From Thalassocella blandensis (GTDB lineage: Bacteria; Pseudomonadota; Gammaproteobacteria; Pseudomonadales; Cellvibrionaceae), in assembly GCA_902141825.1 (NCBI GenBank), contig CABFPG010000001.1, positions 682,001 to 746,000 of the forward strand: a stretch of 64,000 nucleotides of DNA, given 5' to 3'. The translations under genes and the position numbers were made by a program. Under the pieces are notes generated by a model. It made no database searches, was not told where the DNA came from, and saw nothing but the letters and a program-made list of their open reading frames with translations. This document shows positions 57,689 to 64,000 of this stretch, piece by piece. How positions within the stretch are numbered: the first letter of the stretch is position 1; every line of letters begins with the position of its first letter.

Positions 57689-59085
57689 TGGTGACTACTT
57701 TCCTCCTGCGAAACGCATGCTTCCCGCGAAACGCCTGGTATGCAGTATGTATCGTTCTGAGCGCTACGTTTACTTTCCATCATAGCGCGTTCGCCGTCAC
57801 ACCAGATGTTCAAAACTCCATTACGCGAGACATCCAACAAGCCCAGAAAACCCTTCAGCAAACAGAAAAAAAAATTGGTGGTGAACGTGCCGCGTTTGCC
57901 AGACAGCTCAATAACCTGGAACAGGAAGTTATTGAGCTTCGCAAGAAAACGGCGGTTAATCGACGTTTAAGCGATGAAAACACATTAAGCCTTTCCCAAT
58001 TAGAAGAACGTCAGCAACGTTGGAAAGAGCAGACACAATACCAGCAAAATCTGCTTAACCGTTTTGTACAACAGCATTCCTTGAGCGCGCCCAAGGAAAA
58101 ATCGTCAGAGCAGAATGCGTTGACAGTTTTAATGCACTACAGTGAAAACCTGCAACAACGTTTTTATCCAACCTGGCAGGAAAATAATATAGTCCTGCCC
58201 TCCGGTGAACTCCGAGCGGCACATACGCTCAGTGTTGGACCGGTCATCTGGTACTACCAGGAACAACAAAATCTCGTGGGAATTGCTCAGCTAGACAAAA
58301 GCAATTTGCTGGCCGGGTATGAACTGGGAACAAATGAAGGCGTCCGGAATCTGTTTCACCACGGCCAGGGACTTGCAACCTTTGACCCCAGTCTCGACCG
58401 CGCAATGGCAAGAGCGCAGCAGCAAGAGTCTACCTTTGAACACATCAGTAAAGGTGGAATCTGGGCGATACCCATTATTCTATTTGCTTTATTCGCCTTG
58501 AGCATTGCCATCGCGAAAAGCGTACAGCTATGGCGCTTGCCAAAAGTAGTTCAGCTCAGCCCGTCACAACTACAGGCCATGCATAGCAAGCACGCAAGCA
58601 CGAATACTCCTGCGCTCGGAGTAATTCAACAGGATCTGTTGCGCATCAGTCAAAATACCGAGGTCAGCCAGGAGCGAGATGATTTACTTTTCTCTCGTCT
58701 CTCCAGCATTAAGCACACCTTGGATCGCTGGTTAGGCGCGATTGCGATCACCGCGTCAGTGTCGCCACTTTTAGGATTACTCGGTACTGTAAGTGGCATG
58801 ATTGAAACCTTTAAAATGATGACCTTGTTTGGCGCGGGAGATCCAGAAGTTGTTTCCGGCGGAATTGCGCAAGCGCTCATCACCACCGAACTGGGTCTGG
58901 TGGTTGCAATTCCTGCGCTGGTACTCAATGCGCTGCTTTCACGGAAAGCCAAATCCTACTATCACGATATTGAAAACTTCGCCATCCAACTCAGCCAGGT
59001 CGATGGCAAAGTAAATGAAGTTAAAACACCCACACAGCAAACTTCTCAGCGAACCAAATCCGAAGAGGAAGCATTGGCATGCTGA
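57688..59085 (+). CDS. Long MotA/TolQ/ExbB protein (TtpC-like)
   Basis: A 465-residue protein: signal peptide (to about 38), a periplasmic coiled coil and beta region (about 40-250), then the MotA/TolQ/ExbB domain with membrane helices near 260-280, 350-375 and 395-420 (SVSPLLGLLGTVSGMIETF and ALITTELGLVVAIPALVLN). The extended periplasmic part is the mark of TtpC-type proteins, which work with a second ExbB, ExbD and TonB2. The start shares a base with the previous stop, and its end overlaps exbB by 7 bp. Confidence 0.9.
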   Translation: MVTTFLLRNACFPRNAWYAVCIVLSATFTFHHSAFAVTPDVQNSITRDIQQAQKTLQQTEKKIGGERAAFARQLNNLEQEVIELRKKTAVNRRLSDENTLSLSQLEERQQRWKEQTQYQQNLLNRFVQQHSLSAPKEKSSEQNALTVLMHYSENLQQRFYPTWQENNIVLPSGELRAAHTLSVGPVIWYYQEQQNLVGIAQLDKSNLLAGYELGTNEGVRNLFHHGQGLATFDPSLDRAMARAQQQESTFEHISKGGIWAIPIILFALFALSIAIAKSVQLWRLPKVVQLSPSQLQAMHSKHASTNTPALGVIQQDLLRISQNTEVSQERDDLLFSRLSSIKHTLDRWLGAIAITASVSPLLGLLGTVSGMIETFKMMTLFGAGDPEVVSGGIAQALITTELGLVVAIPALVLNALLSRKAKSYYHDIENFAIQLSQVDGKVNEVKTPTQQTSQRTKSEEEALAC

Positions 59086-59510
59086 CAGATAATTTTATTG
59101 CAGAGGCATCGCAAAACTGGGTTTGTTGGATCATTCTTGCCGTAGCATTAGCTAGCTACCACTTGCTTTGGTTCAGTTATTTTAAATTGGAAAAAGATCA
59201 TCTTGGTCATCCCGCCGAAGATGTCAATAATAACCTGGCAAACACCCTCATTAATGTGCTTCCTCTGTTAGGTTTATTGGGGACAATTATTGGTCTCTTA
59301 CAATGTTTTGCGGCCATTGCGAATGATGGCCATCAGGCAAATACAATGAGTGATGGTATTTCAAAAGCACTGATAACAACGCAATTGGGACTGGTATGTG
59401 CGATTCCGGGCTGGTTACTACAAAGTTTTCTGCGTCGACGTGCGACGCAAGTGGAAACCTCAAACCAACATCATTCGAACGCTAAAACCGCGACACCAGA
59501 TCAGAAGTGA
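59079..59510 (+). CDS. exbB: ExbB-type biopolymer transport protein
   Basis: A 143-residue membrane protein, shorter than E. coli ExbB and typical of the TonB2-type systems. It has a first helix (about 12-32) and the conserved pair LINVLPLLGLLGTIIGLLQCF and ALITTQLGLVCAIPGWLL that forms the proton pore. Its start overlaps the upstream gene by 7 bp. Works with the ExbD and TonB products encoded next. Confidence 0.93.
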   Translation: MLTDNFIAEASQNWVCWIILAVALASYHLLWFSYFKLEKDHLGHPAEDVNNNLANTLINVLPLLGLLGTIIGLLQCFAAIANDGHQANTMSDGISKALITTQLGLVCAIPGWLLQSFLRRRATQVETSNQHHSNAKTATPDQK

Positions 59511-59549
59511 TAATCAATTAAAGACGAGAACGCTTAAATACGAGAGCCT

Positions 59550-59957
59550 ATGCCTACACGATTACGTCAACGCCTGGAGCAACAACATCAGCACAGTATT
59601 GATATGTCGCCGCTGCTCGATGTGGTGTTTATATTGCTGATTTTTTTTATTGTCACGACAGTCTTTGTGAAAGAGACCGGTGTGGAAGTGAATAAGCCCC
59701 AGGCAATTTCGGCACAACGTTTAGAACAAACCGTAATTTTACTCGGTATCACAGCCGCTGGAGACGTATATTACGACGGCAGCAACATTGGCGTTGCCGG
59801 CGTTCGAGCTACCGTTGAACAGCTCATACGAAAACAAGAACGCCCTGTCGTTGTACAAGTGGACAAAACCGTGCCGTCTGAACTTTTGGTGGAAGTGATT
59901 GATGAAGCCAAACTCGCCGGAGCCAAAAAAGTTAACATCGCGACAGAAGCTAAATAA
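59550..59957 (+). CDS. exbD: ExbD-type biopolymer transport protein
   Basis: A 135-residue protein with one N-terminal membrane helix preceded by DMSPLLDVVFILLIFFIV. The aspartate in PLLDVVFILL is the proton-carrying residue of ExbD/TolR. The remainder is the periplasmic ExbD domain (about 60-133) ending AKKVNIATE. An ACGAGAG site precedes the ATG. Confidence 0.94.
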   Translation: MPTRLRQRLEQQHQHSIDMSPLLDVVFILLIFFIVTTVFVKETGVEVNKPQAISAQRLEQTVILLGITAAGDVYYDGSNIGVAGVRATVEQLIRKQERPVVVQVDKTVPSELLVEVIDEAKLAGAKKVNIATEAK

Positions 59958-59959
59958 CC

Positions 59960-60097
59960 ATGCATCCAGTATTCACATCGCCGGCTTTATTCCTGTCAGA
60001 CAACACCGCTCAGGCAAACGGCGATGTCCGGTCAAACATTACAGGTGAGCGTAAACCAATATTGTTTGTGCAATCTGATGCGGATGCAAGGAAATAA
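59960..60097 (+). CDS. Possible 45-residue ORF between exbD and tonB
   Basis: An ATG two bases after the exbD stop opens a 45-codon frame ending five bases before a TTG that could be the tonB start. It overlaps the longer form of tonB in another frame. No ribosome-binding site of its own is clear, so any translation would be by coupling from exbD. No family is recognised; it may be chance. Confidence 0.25.
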   Translation: MHPVFTSPALFLSDNTAQANGDVRSNITGERKPILFVQSDADARK

Positions 60098-60782
60098 TGC
60101 GTTGAACAAGGCCAGTGATGTAATCCCCCCGGAGTCTCGAGCAAGCCGTTACGCGCACTATCGTCACCATATATTGGCGAGCCTCGCAAGCATTGGTATT
60201 TTAACTGCAGCCTTATTGGTGCTATGGCTGGGGTATAGTTTGCAACATTCACCGGACAACACATTGGAAGTTCGTGAAATAGAACTCGCGCTGCCCCCGC
60301 CACCACCGCCTCCGGCCGTGGTGAACACCAATGTCTCACAAAATGTATTAACACTTCAGGTGCAGGGTGAAGGGCCGGCCTTAAAGAAAATAACCATTGC
60401 CAAACCCACACTTTCACTAGTAAAGCCGCAAGCCCCTGATGTCACATTTGAACAAAAGCAATGGCAAGCACTGGAAGTGGACTGGAATGCTTTTGAATTA
60501 AAAGATTTGGATGGTTTGCCAAGTTTACTGACAGCGCTGCGAGCGGTGTTTCCCAAGAGTCTTTCCCGACGTGGCATCACCAGCGCGCAAGTTAAGCTGG
60601 ATGTCATTATTGACGAAAAAGGCAAAGTACATCTATTGCAGATAGTTAAAAACGACTATCCGGAACTGAAAACAGAAATAGACAAAATCGTACGCTCCAG
60701 CCGATTTACACCACCTAAAAAAGGTGATGAAAAAGTACGTGCCCGTTTTATCTGGCCAATCGAATTTACTCACGAGAGATAG
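60024..60782 (+). CDS. tonB: TonB-type energy transducer (TonB2-like)
   Basis: Inner-membrane-anchored transducer, up to 252 residues. One membrane helix (about 49-70, LASLASIGILTAALLVLWLG) is followed by a short proline run (LPPPPPPPAVV), a periplasmic spacer and a C-terminal TonB domain (about 165-250, ITSAQVKLDVIIDEKGKVHL to RARFIWPIEF). The start is uncertain. The first ATG at 60024 has a weak site; ATGs occur at 60078 and 60084; a TTG at 60102 has the best ribosome-binding site (AAGGA nine bases upstream), giving about 226 residues. It transmits ion-gradient energy to outer-membrane receptors. Confidence 0.92.
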   Translation: MSGQTLQVSVNQYCLCNLMRMQGNNALNKASDVIPPESRASRYAHYRHHILASLASIGILTAALLVLWLGYSLQHSPDNTLEVREIELALPPPPPPPAVVNTNVSQNVLTLQVQGEGPALKKITIAKPTLSLVKPQAPDVTFEQKQWQALEVDWNAFELKDLDGLPSLLTALRAVFPKSLSRRGITSAQVKLDVIIDEKGKVHLLQIVKNDYPELKTEIDKIVRSSRFTPPKKGDEKVRARFIWPIEFTHER

Positions 60783-60784
60783 CT

Positions 60785-62158
60785 ATGCGAGCTCATGTCA
60801 CCACATATCCCTTGTTATTCATTTTACTCGCTTTTACCGCAGGCAAAGCCATTGCCAATGTCAAACTGAATATCAGTTTGAATGAGCCAGAATGGCAATT
60901 TGTGTTGGGCAATCCACTGCAGGGTAAAAACGAGGCACAACTTGAACCTGCGGAAAGAAATTTTGCTCTGAGCATTAAGCCATTGCTGGATGAGCAACAA
61001 TACTCAACAATCCTGGAAAAGTTTTCCACGCGCAACATTGAAGAGGACAGCCCCGCCTTGCAGGTACTCCGCGGACAGATTCTTCTTGCAGTTAAACAGT
61101 ATGAAAACGCCGCCAATGCGTTTGAGATGGCATTGCAAACCATGCCTCAATTGGCCAACGCTCACCGAGGCTTGAGCATGGCGCATATGCTTGAGAAAAA
61201 CTACGCTGCCGCACGTAAACATCTGGTACGCAGCATAGAACTTGGCTATGCCGATGCTCAGGTATATGGACAGTTGGCATTTATCAATTTACAAAAGTAC
61301 GCGGCAGCCAGCGCCATAGCAGGATACCAGCAAGCGATGTTTCTGGAACCAGAGAATGGGCAGTGGCAACAGGGTTTACTTTATGCCTATTTACAAGGTG
61401 ATGCACTGAGTCAGGCGAAGTCTTTGGTGGAGCAACAATTACAGGACGACAATCAGAACAAAGAGCTTTGGCTTATTCGAAGCCAGATTGCTCTACAGCA
61501 AAACAAGTGGGAAGAAGCGTTGAGCAGCCTGGAAGTAGCACTGCGACTCGGCGAAAGCGCTGCAGAAAACCGATTAACAGCGGCGCAGTTGCATTTACAA
61601 AACGGCAGTGTCCCCCGTGGAGTAGCGCTTTTAACGCAAAACATTTCACAGCTCAATGCGAAAAATCGCGATGCGATTCTGCCGTCTATCGAAACTACAA
61701 TGTCCTGGCTTGCGGAAGAGCGACAATGGGCTTTGCTCGAATCTTTGATTAAAGCCTGCAATAAGAAAAAGCAACAAATACCCAGCCGTTACCAAGCCCG
61801 TTTTAACACCTACCAGGCACAATTAGCACTGCATAAGGGCAATATTCAACAGGCGCAATCTCTACTTAAAAACACCATACAGCTCGAACCCAGTATGGGC
61901 GATGCGTTAATGGCCTTAGCGAAGGTATACCACCAACAAAAACAATATGCGCAGGCAAACAATTATTATATTCGTGCCGAAGCATTGGATGATTTTCAGG
62001 AAACGGCTTTACTTGCCAGAGCGCAACTTGAAATTGACCGGCAGGAATATCAGGAAGCCCTGCAGTTACTCCGCAAAGTCATGCAGATAAACCCTGCCCG
62101 CCACGATGTTGCCAGCAATATCCGAACACTGGAAAATGTTGTTCGACAGGAGAGTTAA
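60785..62158 (+). CDS. TPR-repeat exported protein of the TonB system
   Basis: A 457-residue protein with a signal peptide (to about 24) and about nine tetratricopeptide-type helical pairs from residue 90 to the end (for example QYENAANAFEMALQTMPQLA and QYAQANNYYIRAEALDDFQE). TPR proteins are regular last members of DUF3450/TtpC/TonB2 clusters and are thought to assist the complex. It starts 3 bp after the tonB stop, making it the sixth gene of the operon. Confidence 0.9.
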   Translation: MRAHVTTYPLLFILLAFTAGKAIANVKLNISLNEPEWQFVLGNPLQGKNEAQLEPAERNFALSIKPLLDEQQYSTILEKFSTRNIEEDSPALQVLRGQILLAVKQYENAANAFEMALQTMPQLANAHRGLSMAHMLEKNYAAARKHLVRSIELGYADAQVYGQLAFINLQKYAAASAIAGYQQAMFLEPENGQWQQGLLYAYLQGDALSQAKSLVEQQLQDDNQNKELWLIRSQIALQQNKWEEALSSLEVALRLGESAAENRLTAAQLHLQNGSVPRGVALLTQNISQLNAKNRDAILPSIETTMSWLAEERQWALLESLIKACNKKKQQIPSRYQARFNTYQAQLALHKGNIQQAQSLLKNTIQLEPSMGDALMALAKVYHQQKQYAQANNYYIRAEALDDFQETALLARAQLEIDRQEYQEALQLLRKVMQINPARHDVASNIRTLENVVRQES

Positions 62159-62263
62159 TAAAGACCGGCTACGCTAAAATAACGTCGGACTTTATCAAGC
62201 AAGCCGAATGCTTTAGCATGTCTGCAAGTTCTGAATATTTTTGTACTTTGCTTACTTACTAAT

Positions 62264-62785
62264 ATGCCAGCGTTAATCGGTTTTGGCTGCCCAGACAGTC
62301 ACATTCACTTTTATATTGCCAACCGGCCGCCCATCGATGACTATCCACAGATGCAGGAGTTGCGTGGCCTGGCCAGTGGCGAGATTGCCCATATTGTAAA
62401 AAACACCAGCAATCACTGGCGCAAAGTATTTAATGTATATGCCAAATTATTGTTTGACTGGCAGGCGCTAATCCCTCACAAATCGCAGAGATTCGTTCAC
62501 CACGAGAATTGGCAATCTTTGCGTGATGAGACTTTGTTTCAGGAAAACTCGCATGCGTCTTTACTTTTTAACCGGCCAGATGTGGATAGAAAGTCGAATG
62601 CCATTCGAATTATTGCGGGAAAAACCTACGCAGCCTCTCTAGATTTGCCGGCATTGGAGTGGCTCGATAATTTTTTTGCTATCAATAAAGAATATCGTTT
62701 GATTGTCAGCCCCTATCCGGATTATCGCCAACTTTCGAATGCGCGTATCGCCCAGTTAATTACGCTTATGCAAAGCATGGATTGA
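62264..62785 (+). CDS. Conserved-looking protein of unknown function (173 aa)
   Basis: A soluble protein with no signal peptide. It begins MPALIGFGCPDSHIHFYIAN and has a central helical part and a C-terminal YRLIVSPYPDYRQL segment. I do not recognise a family. There is no clear ribosome-binding site and 105 bp separate it from the TPR gene; it ends 4 bp from the stop of the convergent cupin-like gene. Confidence 0.75.
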   Translation: MPALIGFGCPDSHIHFYIANRPPIDDYPQMQELRGLASGEIAHIVKNTSNHWRKVFNVYAKLLFDWQALIPHKSQRFVHHENWQSLRDETLFQENSHASLLFNRPDVDRKSNAIRIIAGKTYAASLDLPALEWLDNFFAINKEYRLIVSPYPDYRQLSNARIAQLITLMQSMD

Positions 62786-62789
62786 TAAT

Positions 62790-63803
62790 TTAGCGGTTTA
62801 ATTGACTCAGCAAAAATGCCCGAAGTTTTCTGGCTTTATCTTCATCCATCTCACCCAGCACTCCTTGAGCATGCTCTGGAATATGATCATGAGTTTGCCC
62901 GTTGTGTTCAAAAATATAATGGGTAAATATTTCTTGCCAGACTTTGCGTTGTTCAGCGGGAAGGTCGCGTAAGGTGAGTAACGCATGATGTAAAACATTC
63001 ATTGGTGTTCCCATGTACTGCGGAACGTCCCGCCACCAGTAATTAATTAAAATATTAAATGGCGCCAGACTTTCTACGTGATGCCACCACATACTGGGAA
63101 TTAGCAAAGCGTCACCGGGGTGTAATTCCACGATTTGCGCATGTGCCAAGGCCTCTTTAAATTTAGGGAACTGCGTATAATCAGGTTGATGAAAATCGAC
63201 CAGGCTTATCGCCTGCCCGCCTGGCGCCCAAGTCAAAGGGCCAGGATAGAGATTTTCCAGTTGATCCGGCGGAAAAAGTGTTACCCGCCGATGCCCCGCT
63301 ACTGTACATGCTATATTTGTCGGTAAGTCCCAGTGCGCTGCAATTCGATTTTTATTCCCCAGCCAAATACCTACCCGAGGGGAAAGGCTCTGCAAAGCCA
63401 AATCATTTTCCTGGCGTAACCCTGGCAACCAGTCATCGACAACGGTGGACCCCATGTAAAGCGTCGGTGGCTTTTCATCTTTTAGATGCAACAGCAGCTT
63501 ATCCAGCAACTGATTTAAATTGACCTTGTGGGATTCATAATTAAAGTCGGTAAAAGTAGCATTGTAAAATACCCGACCATCAATCTCCGGCTTGCCGACA
63601 GAGACAACAACAGGCTTGCCCTGATAATACCGACGTAAATAATCAGCGGCTTGTGATGGTGACTGTCGGCTCGCCTTCACAACAGGCCAGTGCTGAACCA
63701 ATCCACGCATCACCAGCGGCTGCGTTGCCTGTAACACTTCAAGAGGAATATTTTCGGCGCTAGCGCGCGTATCCGCGCTTACTTGAGATGTGATATTTAA
63801 CAT
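62790..63803 (-). CDS. Cupin-like (JmjC-type) protein, cupin_8 family
   Basis: A 337-residue protein of the cupin_8/JmjC-like group. The metal site is visible as AAHWDLPTN (H-x-D) and SMWWHHVESL (distal H), with TLFPP and GDALLIP strands in the expected places. Family members are Fe(II)/2-oxoglutarate oxygenases. In Cellvibrio- and Caulobacter-type genomes this group, together with SapC proteins and tryptophan halogenases, accompanies TonB receptors for carbohydrates. The gene follows a SapC-like gene on the same strand with a 31-bp gap. Exact substrate unknown. Confidence 0.88.
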   Translation of the reverse strand: MLNITSQVSADTRASAENIPLEVLQATQPLVMRGLVQHWPVVKASRQSPSQAADYLRRYYQGKPVVVSVGKPEIDGRVFYNATFTDFNYESHKVNLNQLLDKLLLHLKDEKPPTLYMGSTVVDDWLPGLRQENDLALQSLSPRVGIWLGNKNRIAAHWDLPTNIACTVAGHRRVTLFPPDQLENLYPGPLTWAPGGQAISLVDFHQPDYTQFPKFKEALAHAQIVELHPGDALLIPSMWWHHVESLAPFNILINYWWRDVPQYMGTPMNVLHHALLTLRDLPAEQRKVWQEIFTHYIFEHNGQTHDHIPEHAQGVLGEMDEDKARKLRAFLLSQLNR

Positions 63804-63834
63804 GAGGTGAATTAATGTTAAGGCGTATCGTCAA

Positions 63835-64000
63835 TTACTTTCCGAGCGTATTACTTTCGATGCGATTATTTTTACGCTGTATCAATGCGGCAAAGTTTGA
63901 TTGCGAGGCTAACACCCAATAAGCTTGCTGCAGAATCCCGTTGCGACTGAAAGTTTCCAGTACACCGGCAGGCAAAGCGCGAAGCTTCTCTTCATTAATG
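63835..64000 (-). CDS. SapC family protein, C-terminal fragment (runs off window)
   Basis: The last 54 codons of a leftward gene, reading INEEKLRALPAGVLETFSRN and ending IESNTLGK before a TAA stop. The INEEKL start of this stretch, followed by a helix with GILQQAYWVLASQSNF, matches the C-terminal end of SapC-family proteins, as recalled. It probably forms an operon with the cupin-like gene. The N-terminal part lies beyond the window. Confidence 0.75.
   Translation of the reverse strand, partial: INEEKLRALPAGVLETFSRNGILQQAYWVLASQSNFAALIQRKNNRIESNTLGK

Overview
The window looks like chromosome from a Gram-negative, polysaccharide-degrading gammaproteobacterium of the Cellvibrionaceae type (Cellvibrio, Saccharophagus, Teredinibacter). 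The main reasons are secreted proteins with very long polyserine linkers and small cysteine-bounded carbohydrate-binding modules, a GH5 glucanase, a GH87 alpha-1,3-glucanase, a SapC/cupin pair and several TonB-dependent systems. This placement is inference from gene content; there is no rRNA or other phylogenetic marker.

Layout. 0-3.5 kb: end of a secreted trypsin-like protease, a 47-residue DUF3096 gene, a SIMPL-domain protein and an FHA protein. 3.8-15.4 kb: an AT-rich block for envelope modification. It holds a PAP2 phosphatase and EptA pair, an ECF sigma/FecR/STN-TonB-receptor signalling trio, and a second set of unknown exported protein, second EptA-like transferase and Omp85-type barrel protein. 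15.5-17.7 kb: an exported catalase-peroxidase. 18.3-25.9 kb: a six-gene, tightly coupled operon. It encodes a large membrane protein, a MotA/TolQ/ExbB channel, a MotB/OmpA stator-like protein, a second large membrane protein, a cysteine-containing exported protein, and an alpha-oxoamine-synthase relative that has lost its PLP lysine. I know no named system with this composition, and it is the best candidate for something undescribed.

26.3-30.8 kb: pyrimidine salvage and catabolism, with a yeast-type cytosine deaminase, two uracil phosphoribosyltransferases, URC4 (DUF1688) and a URC1-type GTP cyclohydrolase II homologue. 31.1-34.5 kb: an SPFH protein and a methyltransferase with a Nudix-like tail. 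34.7-40 kb: NAD salvage (NadV, NadM-Nudix) divergent from an NrtR-type regulator operon carrying a HAD-like protein, a 2OG-Fe(II) oxygenase and a NADAR protein. Two matching palindromes lie in the shared promoter region. 40-42 kb: a metallophosphoesterase, a nucleotidyltransferase and a small protein.

42.4-51.6 kb: GH5 glucanase, diguanylate cyclase, cardiolipin synthase and GH87 glucanase. 52.1-53.6 kb: a divergent LysR/DoxX pair. 53.6-62.2 kb: iron uptake, with PiuC and a siderophore receptor on one side of a Fur box and a complete DUF3450-ExbB-ExbB-ExbD-TonB-TPR energising operon on the other. 62.2-64 kb: an unrecognised protein, a cupin/JmjC-like protein and the tail of a SapC-like gene running off the end.
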